Notes: generated by a model not told the origin, from the sequence alone. A stretch of DNA of 39,121 nucleotides from Nitrospira sp. LK70 (GCA_011090425.1 PHGD01000047.1:1-39121); one strand, 5' to 3'; shown: positions 10,109 to 18,347, counted from the first letter of the stretch. Translations and numbers: made by a program.

Positions 10109-10924
10109 TTAGGAGTGCGCAGCCGTCAGCCTCGCTTTTTGATAGCCCCAGATAAGCATGCTGGCCCCAACCAACACCATGGGCAAGGACAGAATTTGAC
10201 CCATGGTGATCGGTCCCAAGATAAATCCCAAGTGCAGATCCGGTTCACGGAAGAATTCTACGATCAGTCGGCTGATCCCGTAACCGGTGATGAAACTCCA
10301 AAAGACCGTGCCGGCCGGGGTCGGACGTCGATCGATCCACCATAATGCCGTGAATAAGACAAGGCCTTCCAATGTTGCCTCATACAATTGAGAGGGATGG
10401 CGGCAAGCAGGGCCCCCCGCGGGAAAGACCATGCACCAACCCACGTCGGTTGACCGACCGAAGAGTTCACCGTTGATGAAGTTTCCGATCCGACCGAACC
10501 CTAAGCCGATCGGTGTGACGCAGGCGGCCAAGTCTGCGATGGTATAGGCAGGAATTCCTTGCCTTCGGCTGAACCAGATCAGGGCAATGATGGTTCCGAG
10601 GAGCCCACCGTGGAAGGACATGCCGCCTTCCCAGACCGCGAGGAGTTTCAGTGGGTTTTGGATGTAGTAGGAAAAATTGTAAAAGAGTGTGTAGCCGATG
10701 CGCCCACCGAGAAATACGCCGAAAGCAGCGTAGACGACCATATCATAGATCTGGTCCTTCCTGATCGCCAGTTCTTTTCGAGCGACTTTATGTTGGATAA
10801 GGAAGTAAGCCGCGGTTAGGCCGATCAGGTACATCAACCCATACCAGCGGAGCTGGATGGGACCCAGCGCCACAAGCACTGGGTCGATGTTTGGGTAGGG
10901 GATGGCGGCTGCTGGACCCATCAC
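10109..10924 (-). CDS. lgt: Prolipoprotein diacylglyceryl transferase
   Basis: A 271-residue polytopic inner-membrane enzyme that moves a diacylglyceryl group from phosphatidylglycerol to the lipobox cysteine of prolipoproteins. The sequence shows the family landmarks: IQLRWYGLMYLIGL with the conserved tyrosine early on, GGRIGYTLFYN, WEGGMSFHGGLLG with the conserved His, and the Lgt signature GFGRIGNFINGELFGR near the middle; the C-terminal HPSQLYEA and the GxxGxSRLIVEFFREPD phrase are also there. Length is normal. Two Met codons start the frame; which is used is not decided by a ribosome-binding site. It reads toward the metallopeptidase gene and has a long upstream gap. Confidence 0.96.
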   Translation of the reverse strand: MMGPAAAIPYPNIDPVLVALGPIQLRWYGLMYLIGLTAAYFLIQHKVARKELAIRKDQIYDMVVYAAFGVFLGGRIGYTLFYNFSYYIQNPLKLLAVWEGGMSFHGGLLGTIIALIWFSRRQGIPAYTIADLAACVTPIGLGFGRIGNFINGELFGRSTDVGWCMVFPAGGPACRHPSQLYEATLEGLVLFTALWWIDRRPTPAGTVFWSFITGYGISRLIVEFFREPDLHLGFILGPITMGQILSLPMVLVGASMLIWGYQKARLTAAHS

Positions 10925-11278
10925 TGTGCTTTCAGTCCAGTCCTTCGCGAGATGGCGCTCATAGCTTGAAAGGAACGCGAATATTGATCATACACAGTAC
11001 CCTTAGCGACCTACGGCAAAACTTGCCGCTGGATCATACGGGGGCTCCTGTGTCAATGCAAGCGCGACAAAGGTTAGAAACGCTTAAAGTTCGACCCTGG
11101 TAAATCGGCCTCCATGGCTGATTCACCAGCATGGATGAATCGAAAGTGTTGGTTTTCTGAAACGACTGTGTCCCAGCCTGTCGAGAAAAAGAGACCAAAA
11201 ATTAGTCACTCCTAATTGCCAAAAAACGCCCCCTACGGTTTTTCGCGGAAATCGCGCCCTCTCCGAACATTCTTATCC
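10925..11278. other. Intergenic gap upstream of lgt and ytxH
   Basis: About 350 bases with no gene I can support. A short frame on the plus strand shows no recognisable protein. The only structures seen are the small inverted repeat at 11200-11217 and the sigma-54-like site that follows it. Confidence 0.5.
11200..11217. repeat. Short perfect inverted repeat
   Basis: AATTAG and CTAATT face each other around a six-base spacer. The repeat sits about 60 bases upstream of the sigma-54-like promoter and could be an activator-binding site for the YtxH gene, but it may be chance in an AT-richer gap. Confidence 0.3.
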
Positions 11279-11294
11279 TGGCACAGAGCATGCT
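11279..11294 (+). promoter_or_regulatory. Candidate sigma-54 (-24/-12) promoter
   Basis: The bases TGGCACAGAGCATGCT fit the RpoN pattern TGGCAC-N5-TTGCW with one mismatch, and the essential GG and GC are exactly ten bases apart. Transcription would start about 60 bases before the YtxH-domain gene at 11365. No rpoN or enhancer-binding protein gene is in the window, so this rests on sequence alone. Confidence 0.4.
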
Positions 11295-11364
11295 CAAACA
11301 TCTCGACATAGAAAGGGTCCTTAAACGATCTTCCGGCTCATTCACCATCACGAGGAGGTTCACC

Positions 11365-11634
11365 ATGTCGGAGCAGGAGAATCAGGTCGCCAAGGCAGCA
11401 GCACTTATCGCCGGTGGGGCGGTCATCGGAGCAGGACTCGGGCTCCTCTTCGCTCCACAGACCGGTGTGGAAACTCGCCGAAGTATCAGCCGCTATGCCC
11501 GCAAGGCGCAAGTGCAGACCAGCCGATGGGGCAAGGCGATCAAGTCGGGAGTGGAGGGAGCGCTGGACCGTAAGGCCGGGAAAGAGAAGGGCTGTGAGCA
11601 AGAACGGCCACAACTGACTGCGGTGTTGAACTAA
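11365..11634 (+). CDS. YtxH domain protein
   Basis: An 89-residue protein. The ATG at 11365 is chosen because GAGGAGG at 11352-11358 is an excellent ribosome-binding site; the longer frame from 11290 would start inside the putative promoter. It has a short acidic start, one small-residue-rich hydrophobic segment with glycine zipper spacing (AALIAGGAVIGAGLGLLFAPQTG), then a basic helical tail. That hydrophobic segment ending in LLFAPxxG followed by R/K-rich sequence is the YtxH signature. Members are membrane-associated small stress-type proteins of unknown mechanism. The possible sigma-54 promoter upstream suggests conditional expression. Confidence 0.8.
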   Translation: MSEQENQVAKAAALIAGGAVIGAGLGLLFAPQTGVETRRSISRYARKAQVQTSRWGKAIKSGVEGALDRKAGKEKGCEQERPQLTAVLN

Positions 11635-11713
11635 GCTTCTCGAAGATCATCGGTAGCAGGTCACCCCGTCGCTCTCCTCCGTCGGCACGGGCTGCCTGGT
11701 ACCGATGGTCCGA

Positions 11714-11956
11714 GGGGATCTGAATGCTGATGATCCCGGCCAGTCCTCCTACTCGATCATCTTCTTTCGGATAACCAGAACTGTCCAGGATCCCTTTGGG
11801 GTCCTCCTGGCAGGCGAGACAATTCTCAGTATAGTCGGGCGGCATCAGGGTGCTGAGGAGCCTTCCCCCGTCGATCCATTCGGTAAGCGGCATCGTCGAG
11901 GCCGGTTGGCTCGCAAGCCGCTTCAGCACCGTTTCTTCGTATGAATCCGGCGCATT
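11714..11956 (-). pseudogene. Remnant of a Tll0287-like (DUF3365) heme-sensor domain
   Basis: This stretch reads NAPDSYEETVLKRL, then CLACQEDPKGILDSSGYPKE and GGLAGIISIQIP, which follows the end of DUF3365/Tll0287-like domains: Asn-Ala-Pro-Asp, a heme-binding CxxCH followed by PKG, GYPKEG and GDxxGAISV. Here the CxxCH histidine is glutamine, so heme attachment would be lost. There is no credible upstream part in the same frame and the sequence after it is unlike the family. I take it as a decayed fragment. The match is from memory of the family pattern, not from a search. Confidence 0.42.
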
Positions 11957-12027
11957 CTTCTCCGAACGGCGACAGTCAATCCCGTAAAGCCTTCCTGGAC
12001 GGCCGCGAGCGCAAGCAGTTTTCCATT

Positions 12028-12339
12028 CTACGTTCGAAATTCGTACCATGGCTGTTCTCTTACTTCGGGATTTTGGATGATGGTTCCGGTACCCTCTTGA
12101 TGGAAATAGAGAGGAGGAAACCACAGGCCTGTCGGACTGACACCGGGAACGGTTCCGCTCACGGGCGAGACGAACAGATCCAGCTCGCATTCATACATTG
12201 TGATGAGCAGAATCGGGAAGCCGGGTGACGTGCAGGGTCGGAACGATGGGAGTCTGTCCGCCGCATGTTGTAGCGCATCGAGAACGAGATTGCTGGAAGA
12301 ATTTCCTGAAGGTCTTGTTTGAGCTACCGGTGTTCTATT
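12028..12339 (-). other. Unrecognised open stretch, possibly decayed gene
   Basis: About 104 codons without a stop, just upstream of the DUF3365-like remnant and in a different frame. The reading is protein-like (DALQHAADRLPSF, then GFPILLITMYECELDLFVSP, then GTIIQNPEVREQPWYEF), but the first ATG lies midway, leaving only 56 residues. It may be another piece of the same broken gene. I do not recognise the sequence. Confidence 0.25.
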
Positions 12340-12441
12340 TCAGTTGAACGGCACCCCATCTTGAGCAGGGTGAACGGGTAGGGAAGAGGTGGCGAGAAAA
12401 GTGACTGTGGTCCGTAGCCGCTATGGTAGAATCCGCCTCTC

Positions 12442-12531
12442 GCCGGAGTGGCGGAATAGGCAGACGCAAGGGACTTAAAATCCCTCGGGCTCAAAAGGCC
12501 TGTACCGGTTCGATCCCGGTCTCCGGCACCA
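12442..12531 (+). tRNA. tRNA-Leu (anticodon UAA)
   Basis: A class II tRNA with a long variable arm. The acceptor stem GCCGGAG (12442-12448) pairs with CTCCGGC (12521-12527), followed by discriminator A and an encoded CCA. The anticodon stem AGGGA/TCCCT closes the loop CTTAAAA, giving anticodon TAA at 12476-12478. The T arm holds GGTTCGATCC. A TAGAAT about ten bases before the 5' end may be its -10 box. Neighbouring protein genes on both sides are intact, and nothing suggests an integration event here. Confidence 0.96.
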
Positions 12532-12579
12532 GTCACTGTGGCTCGTGTATCAGTCGCGAACGAACCTATAGAGGGATTC

Positions 12580-12825
12580 ATGAATATAAAAAGCATAGTG
12601 GTGCCCGTTGTCAGCGGCCTACTTTTTCTGTTTGTCCTGGGCGTTGGGGCTTGGGTCATGACGGCGCCTCTGGCAGCCGGGGAGGTCGAGACGAAGCGTT
12701 GCAATGAATACGTGGACCAGTTGGACATGCTGAAGCGATACAACTGGTTTTGGACTCCCTATCATCGTCGAATGGCATTCAACGATTGCTTGACAAGAAA
12801 GTTGGGCGAGCAAAAGCAACCATAG
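12580..12825 (+). CDS. Small single-pass membrane or exported protein, unknown
   Basis: An 81-residue protein from the ATG at 12580, which has AGAGGGA upstream; the longer frame begins inside the tRNA trailer. Residues 2-30 are a strongly hydrophobic segment (VVPVVSGLLFLFVLGVGAWVM), then a short charged tail with two cysteines (KRCNEYV, FNDCLTRK) that could form a periplasmic disulfide. It could be a signal anchor with a small periplasmic domain. I do not recognise a family. It lies just downstream of tRNA-Leu and upstream of the adhesin-E-like gene. Confidence 0.5.
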   Translation: MNIKSIVVPVVSGLLFLFVLGVGAWVMTAPLAAGEVETKRCNEYVDQLDMLKRYNWFWTPYHRRMAFNDCLTRKLGEQKQP

Positions 12826-12914
12826 GAGGCCTTTCCGTCAAAGCGCTCGTCCTACGAAGTATCGGGAGTAAAATCGGTTGGGCCCTCTTCAAAATATTCC
12901 TGGTTCGGTATCCC

Positions 12915-13340
12915 ATGCGTGCTGGTGACTTCTTCCGCGTATTTTCTAGTGCTCTCCTCGCGTTGATCGTGCTTCAGGTGTGGCATGCGACCTCGGTGTT
13001 CCCTGGGTGGGAGTTCGTCGACGGTAACGAGAGGGCGAAGGTCTATGTTGATCCAAAGACCGTCACCCGGAGCGGTGCATGGGTGAGCGTGTGGGTCATG
13101 GATGATCTGAAGACTGCTCAGACACGAGGTTTCAGGAAATACTTATCTTCTCGTGCCCAAGAAGAACACGACTGTATCAAAGGACACTTTCGGCTGCTGA
13201 CCTTGGAATATTTCTCGGGGAATATGGGGTCCGGAGAAGTGCTGTATAAGACGTCAGGGGAATCGGACTGGGCACCTATCCCACAAGGAACGTTGGCTCA
13301 ATCAGTCTGGGAATTTGTCTGCGGAAGTAGAATTCCTTGA
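12915..13340 (+). CDS. Exported surface-adhesin-E-like protein
   Basis: From the ATG at 12915 the protein has 141 residues with an N-terminal signal (MRAGDFFRVFSSALLALIVLQVWHA is partly basic then hydrophobic). The mature part follows the Adhesin_E pattern: WEFVDGNERAKVYVDPKTV, then VWVMDDLKT, then RAQEEHDCIKGHFRLL and a final VWEFVC, giving two cysteines likely bridged outside the cytoplasm. The frame extends upstream to 12750 but that part overlaps the preceding gene and looks non-coding. The family name comes from Haemophilus protein E; most environmental members have no tested role, so adhesion should not be assumed. Confidence 0.68.
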   Translation: MRAGDFFRVFSSALLALIVLQVWHATSVFPGWEFVDGNERAKVYVDPKTVTRSGAWVSVWVMDDLKTAQTRGFRKYLSSRAQEEHDCIKGHFRLLTLEYFSGNMGSGEVLYKTSGESDWAPIPQGTLAQSVWEFVCGSRIP

Positions 13341-13484
13341 CGACGGGTGGGAGAAGTCAAAGCGGAGGCCTTTCCCGCCCTCATTCTCAACTGATGCCAC
13401 TCAGGATCAGACAGACAGAGGGAGGCTCACGGCTGTCGGGAATCACCCGCAATCTCCCGTTTGTGCTTCACAGATTGCGCGCCG

Positions 13485-13742
13485 TCACTTCTTAAAGATC
13501 AGCCTCGGGTTCGTCATGTTCGCCGTCGCAACTGTTACCAATTCCCACCCATTGGCGCCGAATTCATTCAACGCGGCCCGCATGTCCTCCGTGTCCGGCA
13601 GCACCTCGATAATTTGGTATTGATAGCGCTTCGGCTCCTGAGCCGTTACCGCGAATGGTTGGCCAAGGAGCACCATGAGTCCGAGGACCACAAGAGTGAC
13701 GGCTGCTATTGTCCAAGCAACTGAAATTCGTATGGTCAACAT
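13485..13742 (-). CDS. DUF4177-like small exported protein, copy 1
   Basis: An 85-residue protein with an N-terminal signal or anchor (AWTIAAVTLVVLGLMVLLGQPFAVTAQ) and a short domain of DUF4177 type: KRYQYQIIEV, then LNEFGANGWELVTVA, ending in RLIFKK. The phrase LNExGANGWELV is the hallmark of this family, whose function is unknown. A closely similar copy lies at 14258-14515 in the same orientation, and the sequences just upstream of both starts are also nearly identical, so one arose by duplication. A transposase remnant separates them. Confidence 0.8.
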   Translation of the reverse strand: MLTIRISVAWTIAAVTLVVLGLMVLLGQPFAVTAQEPKRYQYQIIEVLPDTEDMRAALNEFGANGWELVTVATANMTNPRLIFKK

Positions 13743-13910
13743 ATATCACCTCGCTGGAGTTGTAGGTTAAGATTTGCACCATGCGTCAGTTCTGCCGACG
13801 GCGACATCCCCTACCTCTGTTCTTACTGGCTGCGTGGTCTTGTTGCAAGTGTCGGCGGCGAGCATTGAGGATTTCAATCTCATGGCAGATTGTAGAGGAA
13901 GCTGGAAGGG

Positions 13911-14226
13911 GATCTGGCCTTTCGGATGCTGGTAGCGAATCAGCGGTCGGATTTCCAGACGCGCAGCGACTTCCGGAAGTAGCATCTGGCCGTCTGGGCC
14001 GATCTGTTTGTCCAGGGGTTGAAAGTCTGCCAGCGGCAGGCTTGGTCAAGTTGGGCCACATCGCCTTGGATGGCACCAAGGTCAAGGCGAATGCATCGAA
14101 GCACAAGACGATGGGCTATGGCCGGATGGTCACGGAGGGGGCCCGGTTGCAAGCCGAGGTCGAGACGGTACTCAAGCTGGCCGAGGCCGCTCTCAAGCAG
14201 GTGGCTCATGAGGCACGCCAGACAGC
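13911..14226 (+). pseudogene. Transposase remnant (IS5/IS1182-like)
   Basis: The plus strand reads DLAFRMLVANQRSDFQTRSDFRK, a stop, then HLAVWADLFVQGLKVCQR in one frame, and AGLVKLGHIALDGTKVKANASKHKTM in another. Together these follow the middle of IS1182/IS5-type DDE transposases, where SDFRKxHL, GLVKLGxxALDGTKVxANASKHKxM and a downstream helical linker occur in this order. It has at least one stop and one frameshift and lacks both ends, so it cannot be active. The long frame running from 13781 to 14497 is not one gene: beyond about 14250 it is the antisense of the second DUF4177-like gene. Confidence 0.7.
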
Positions 14227-14257
14227 AGGCCCTCGTCGCGGCCAGCCGCCGCAGGCG

Positions 14258-14515
14258 TCACTTCTTAAAGATGAGCCTCGGTTCCGTCATGCTGCCCATC
14301 GAGACTGCCACCAGTTCCCATCCGTTTGCGCCGAACTCGTTCAGCCTGGTCTGCATGTTCCCAGTATCGGGAAGAACTTCAATGATTTTGTACTGAAACC
14401 GTTTCGACTCTTGTGCTTTCGCGGTGAATGGTTGGCCAAGGAGCAACATGAGTCCGAGGGCCACAAGACTGACGGCTGCTATTGTCCAAGCAACTGAAAT
14501 TCGTATGGTCATCAT
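14258..14515 (-). CDS. DUF4177-like small exported protein, copy 2
   Basis: An 85-residue paralogue of the protein at 13485, with the same architecture: a hydrophobic N-terminal segment (AWTIAAVSLVALGLMLLLGQ) and the domain KRFQYKIIEVLPDT, LNEFGANGWELVAVS, RLIFKK. Most differences are conservative, which suggests that both copies have been under selection since duplication. A purine-rich GCGAGGTGAT precedes the start, and copy 1 has nearly the same leader. It lies 24 bases downstream of nothing coding on its own strand except polA in the same direction further left; cotranscription is not evident. Confidence 0.8.
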   Translation of the reverse strand: MMTIRISVAWTIAAVSLVALGLMLLLGQPFTAKAQESKRFQYKIIEVLPDTGNMQTRLNEFGANGWELVAVSMGSMTEPRLIFKK

Positions 14516-14539
14516 AAATCACCTCGCATGTGATGTGAG

Positions 14540-17197
14540 TTAGGAATGCGCCACCCGCCAGTTTTTACCGCAGCCGAGATCAACCTCGAGCGGCACTGAT
14601 AAGCCCAACTGCTTGCCGACACCTTCCATTTCTTGCTTCACCAGCCGCCTTGCTTCTTCCAGGTCATGATCCGGCACTTCGAAGATCAGTTCATCGTGAA
14701 CTTGGAGGATCATCTTCACGTGGGGCAGTTCATCGTGGAGGGTATTGTGAACGTTGATCATGGCAACCTTGATCAAGTCCGCCGCGGAGCCCTGGATGGG
14801 GCTGTTCACCGCCATGCGTTCGCCGAAGCCTCGTTGTGCCGGATCGCTGCTTTGTAGCTCTGGAATCGGCCGGCTACGACCAAGGATTGTGGTGGTGTAG
14901 CCATTCTCTCGTCCTTCGGCGATATTTCGATCCATGAGCGCGCGCACCGCCGGGAACCGCTCAAAGAAGGTGTCGATGTACTTCTTTGCCTCCGGTTGGG
15001 GCACGCCCAGATTTTGGGAGAGACCGAAGGGACTGATTCCGTAGACGATGCCGAAGACGACTGTCTTGGCGGCGCGGCGCATGTCTCTGGTGATCTGACC
15101 GGAGGGCAGGCCGAATATTTCCATGGCTGTGGCCATATGAATGTCCTCCCCCCTGGTAAACACGGACAGCAGACGAGGATCTTGCGAGAGATGGGCGAGA
15201 ATACGCGGCTCGATCTGGCTGTAGTCCGCGCAGAGGAGCTGGTGGCCCTTGGGGACGATAAACGCTTCACGGATGCGGAGACCATAGTCGCCTTTCACGG
15301 GGATGTTTTGGAGGTTTGGGTCGGTGGATGAGAGGCGTCCGGTTGCCGCGACAGTCTGGTTCAGCGACGTGTGGAGCCGTTTGGTCTCCGGATGCACCAG
15401 TTCCGGAAGAGCATCCACGTAAGTCGACTTGAGTTTGCTGAGGCTTCGGTAACTCAGAATCTGTGCTGGTAGCTCATGTTGGGCCGCAAGTTGTGTGAGC
15501 GTATCTTCATCGGTGGAGTAACCGGTCTTGGTCTTGCGCAGGGGTTTTAGGCCGAGCTTTTCGAATAGGACCGTCGCCAGTTGTCTTGGTGAATTGATGT
15601 TGAATTCGTCGCCGGCCGATCTGGCGATGGTTTCCATCATGCGGTCTAACTCCCGTTCGAGCTCCTTACTCAATTCGCGCAGCCGTTCGACATCGAGCAA
15701 GAACCCGTTCCGCTCGATGTCCACCAGGACCGGGACGAGCGGCATCTCAACCTCGGTGAAGAGTTTCAAGCTGCCTTGCTCCGTCAATTGCCCTCTCATG
15801 ATCGGTTCGAGTTCGACCAGGGCAGCAGCGGCTTCCGTTGCCGCTTCGCGCGAACCGGTGCCCACTTCGAAGAGGGACTGCGGTTGGAGCTTCTCCTGCT
15901 TTTCCGATCCCAGCCGTTTTCCTAATCGCTCCAGCATGATTGTGTCGAGGCTGTGGTCACGGCGGTTGGGGTTGAGCAAATAGTCCGCGATCATCGTGTC
16001 CATGTACGGCGGGGCCAAGGTGACGCCGATGCGGTGAAAGGCCAACAGGGTGGCCTTGAGGTCGTGCACGATCTTCGGCCTGTGCACGTCATGCAAGACG
16101 GGTATGATCGGCCGCAGGAACGTGTGCACATCGATCGGAATAAAGCCTGTCTGCTCGCCGATGGAAAGGGTCAGGCCTAGGACGTCGGCGTGAATACCTG
16201 GCCGACCGGTCAGCAAACAGTGCACACCGAGTGGACCGGATTTCGGTACACCGTCGACGAATCGCCTGGCGGTCGTTTCGTCCTCGATGATGACGGTCGC
16301 TTGGAGCTTCGCCTCCGGCTGCTTCGGCGAGGGTTGGAGACTCTTGAGGAGGGAGGTGAATTCCAGCTCGCGCAGCAGATCGGACAGCTGGTCGTCATGG
16401 GGCGGCTTGAGCTGGCAGGACTCCGGATGGAATTGCACAGGACTCTGGGTATCGATGGTCGCCAGTCTTCGGCTGAGCCGTGCATTGTCCGCCTGTTCGG
16501 TGAGGAGCGTCTTGACGCGAGCCGGTGCGACCTCGTCGAGGCGTTGGAGCAGTTCATCGATCGTCCCGAATTGTGTGATCAACTTCATCGCGGTTTTCTC
16601 GCCGACCCCTTTCACGCCTGGTATGTTGTCGCTGCTGTCGCCCATCAGACCCATGACTTCGATGACTCGCGCCGGCTCGACGCCGAACTTGGCGACACAT
16701 TCCGCTTCGCCTGACCACTTGTCTTTCACGGGATCGTAAATCCGCACATGGGGCGTCACTAGCTGGAGCATGTCTTTATCGCCGGTGACGATGACGATGT
16801 CATAGCCGGCCTGCTCCGCCTGGCGGGCCAAGGTGCCGATCAGATCGTCAGCTTCGTACCCGGCCTGCCTGACTGCGGGAATATTCAGTGCCTGCACCAC
16901 ACGATGAATATAGGGAATCTGCGCCTTCATTCCGTCCGGCATCGGTGGACGCTGCGCTTTATATTCCTTGAATTCCTCGTGTCTGATGGTCGGGCCCTTT
17001 TCGTCGAAGGCGACGGCCAGACCATCCGGTTTGTGTTCGCGGATGATCTTGAGGAGCGTGGTCATGAATCCGTAGACCGCATTCGTCTGCAGGCCTTTGG
17101 AATTATTGAGAGTCGGCAGAGCGAAGAAGGCGCGATAGATGTAGGCGCTGCCGTCGATGAGGTAGAGGGTTTTGCGCTGGTCCGTCGAGTCAGACAT
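14540..17197 (-). CDS. polA: DNA polymerase I
   Basis: About 885 residues; the ATG at 17197 is preferred over a GTG six bases upstream. The 5' nuclease domain (residues about 10-260) has LIDGSAYIYRAF, YEADDLIGTLA, TGDKDMLQLV and GDSSDNIPGVKGVGEKTA. The 3'-5' exonuclease domain (about 300-480) is degenerate: the first motif DxE is absent (LGVHCLLTG) and the second reads KIVHDLKATLL, so proofreading is probably lost, as in Taq polymerase. The polymerase domain has motif A ADYSQIEPRILAH, motif B RRAAKTVVFGIVYG and motif C QVHDELIFEVP. Motif A has Pro where Leu is usual. The enzyme serves Okazaki-fragment maturation and repair synthesis. Confidence 0.97.
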   Translation of the reverse strand: MSDSTDQRKTLYLIDGSAYIYRAFFALPTLNNSKGLQTNAVYGFMTTLLKIIREHKPDGLAVAFDEKGPTIRHEEFKEYKAQRPPMPDGMKAQIPYIHRVVQALNIPAVRQAGYEADDLIGTLARQAEQAGYDIVIVTGDKDMLQLVTPHVRIYDPVKDKWSGEAECVAKFGVEPARVIEVMGLMGDSSDNIPGVKGVGEKTAMKLITQFGTIDELLQRLDEVAPARVKTLLTEQADNARLSRRLATIDTQSPVQFHPESCQLKPPHDDQLSDLLRELEFTSLLKSLQPSPKQPEAKLQATVIIEDETTARRFVDGVPKSGPLGVHCLLTGRPGIHADVLGLTLSIGEQTGFIPIDVHTFLRPIIPVLHDVHRPKIVHDLKATLLAFHRIGVTLAPPYMDTMIADYLLNPNRRDHSLDTIMLERLGKRLGSEKQEKLQPQSLFEVGTGSREAATEAAAALVELEPIMRGQLTEQGSLKLFTEVEMPLVPVLVDIERNGFLLDVERLRELSKELERELDRMMETIARSAGDEFNINSPRQLATVLFEKLGLKPLRKTKTGYSTDEDTLTQLAAQHELPAQILSYRSLSKLKSTYVDALPELVHPETKRLHTSLNQTVAATGRLSSTDPNLQNIPVKGDYGLRIREAFIVPKGHQLLCADYSQIEPRILAHLSQDPRLLSVFTRGEDIHMATAMEIFGLPSGQITRDMRRAAKTVVFGIVYGISPFGLSQNLGVPQPEAKKYIDTFFERFPAVRALMDRNIAEGRENGYTTTILGRSRPIPELQSSDPAQRGFGERMAVNSPIQGSAADLIKVAMINVHNTLHDELPHVKMILQVHDELIFEVPDHDLEEARRLVKQEMEGVGKQLGLSVPLEVDLGCGKNWRVAHS

Positions 17198-17268
17198 ACG
17201 CACAGCCTATAGCGTTCAACTATCAGCAGTCAGAAAGGGATTGTCGGCTTCTCCCGACGGTTCTCGCT

Positions 17269-17700
17269 TCATGAGTCGGAGGCGATGATCAGCGGCGGCG
17301 TTCCAAACTTCTGGCGCATGTTGTTGATGGCACTCAGGACAGCCGGGTGACCGATCATTTTTGCTTCCAACTTGCGCTTGCCGGGAAAGTCCAGCATCGT
17401 CACGCCGATCAACATCGTGAGAATGCCTTGACCCGGCAAAAACAACATCAAGAATCCGGCGAACAAAAAGATGGCTCCGACGGCGTTCTTGACGATATGG
17501 CCGAGCAACCGAAGCACAGGGTGATGGTTTTCCATCCAATTCCGCGGGACACGGGTGTCGAAGAAATCTGCCGGAAGCCGGACGAGGATGAACGGGATCG
17601 CAATCAATGATCCGACGAAGAAAACAACCGAGAGCACCGTCAGCGTAACGAGGGTTTCGGTCGAGATATACTGCTGAATCGCGGAAAGAAGCCCATCCAT
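17269..17700 (-). CDS. Inner-membrane protein of the PGPGW family
   Basis: A 143-residue membrane protein starting at the ATG at 17700 (a CTA/Met six codons upstream is less likely). It has two or three hydrophobic segments: TLVTLTVLSVVFFVGSLIAIPFILV, then AVGAIFLFAGFLMLFLPGQGILTMLIGV, the latter containing the PGxG turn of the PGPGW family (FLPGQGILTMLIGVTMLDFPGKRKLE). The conserved tail LDFPGKRKLE places a basic stretch at the membrane face. Function unknown in all members. It is divergent from the DsrE gene and follows polA on the opposite side of a short gap. Confidence 0.75.
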   Translation of the reverse strand: MDGLLSAIQQYISTETLVTLTVLSVVFFVGSLIAIPFILVRLPADFFDTRVPRNWMENHHPVLRLLGHIVKNAVGAIFLFAGFLMLFLPGQGILTMLIGVTMLDFPGKRKLEAKMIGHPAVLSAINNMRQKFGTPPLIIASDS

Positions 17701-17927
17701 CGGTCGGCATCCTAGCATGGGCTTCTGTACCTCTCAAGATAGATCGGGCCGAGGTCTCGTGTTTACGCAGTCGTCTTCGATCGTTATAATCATTCGTTAT
17801 GGAGCCTCGGTATGAATCTTTGTCGATGAAAGCGAGACGCATGACGGCCCAATAATCTCCAACGAAGTCGAGCCCCGATCAGAGACTCCGTCAACAGCGT
17901 GAGAGCACGCGCGCAGAAGAAGTAGGT

Positions 17928-18347
17928 ATGTCGACTAAACCGAAGTTCGTCATCTTTGCCCACAACGCCACCTACGATAAGCTGCACCAGGTCGCGACGC
18001 TCGGTATGACAGCTGCGGCGATGGGCAAAGACGTGATCATCGTCCTGTTGTTCTGGACGATCAAAAAACTCGCGGAAGGGAGGATCGATCAGATCGATTT
18101 CCCCCCAGAATATGCCGAATCGGCTGCGGAAGTTGCCCGGCTGCTTAAAGAGAAAAAGGTGCCGAAGATCTCGGAGATGTTCCAAGATGCCAAGCATGTC
18201 GGGAAGCTGCGGATGATTGCCTGCAGCGCCGGATTGGAATATATGGGTGTAGACAGTTCTGCGGTCGAACAGAACGTCGACGAGGTGTTGGGCCTGCCCG
18301 CCATCCTTTCATTAACTGCTGACGCCGAAACAAAGCTCTTTATCTGA
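17928..18347 (+). CDS. DsrE family protein
   Basis: A 139-residue protein of the DsrE/DsrF-like fold. It begins KPKFVIFAHNATYDKLHQVATLGMTAAAMGK, where the first strand and helix carry the family pattern, continues with VIIVLLFWTIKKL, and has a late IACSAGLEYMGVD in the position of the DsrE active-site loop; the cysteine there could carry sulfur. The AGTAGG before the ATG is a fair ribosome-binding site. DsrE proteins move sulfur between carriers such as TusA. This copy stands alone, 2.6 kb from tusA and the second DsrE-like gene, so a link is only suggested. Confidence 0.82.
   Translation: MSTKPKFVIFAHNATYDKLHQVATLGMTAAAMGKDVIIVLLFWTIKKLAEGRIDQIDFPPEYAESAAEVARLLKEKKVPKISEMFQDAKHVGKLRMIACSAGLEYMGVDSSAVEQNVDEVLGLPAILSLTADAETKLFI

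Noticed and set aside
12442-12531. tRNA-Leu as an integration site
   Set aside because: No integrase gene and no repeat of the tRNA 3' end was noticed downstream; the flanking genes look like ordinary chromosomal genes.
13781-14497. A 238-codon plus-strand frame read as one protein
   Set aside because: Only its middle part is transposase-derived; the ends are unrelated sequence and the antisense of the DUF4177-like gene.
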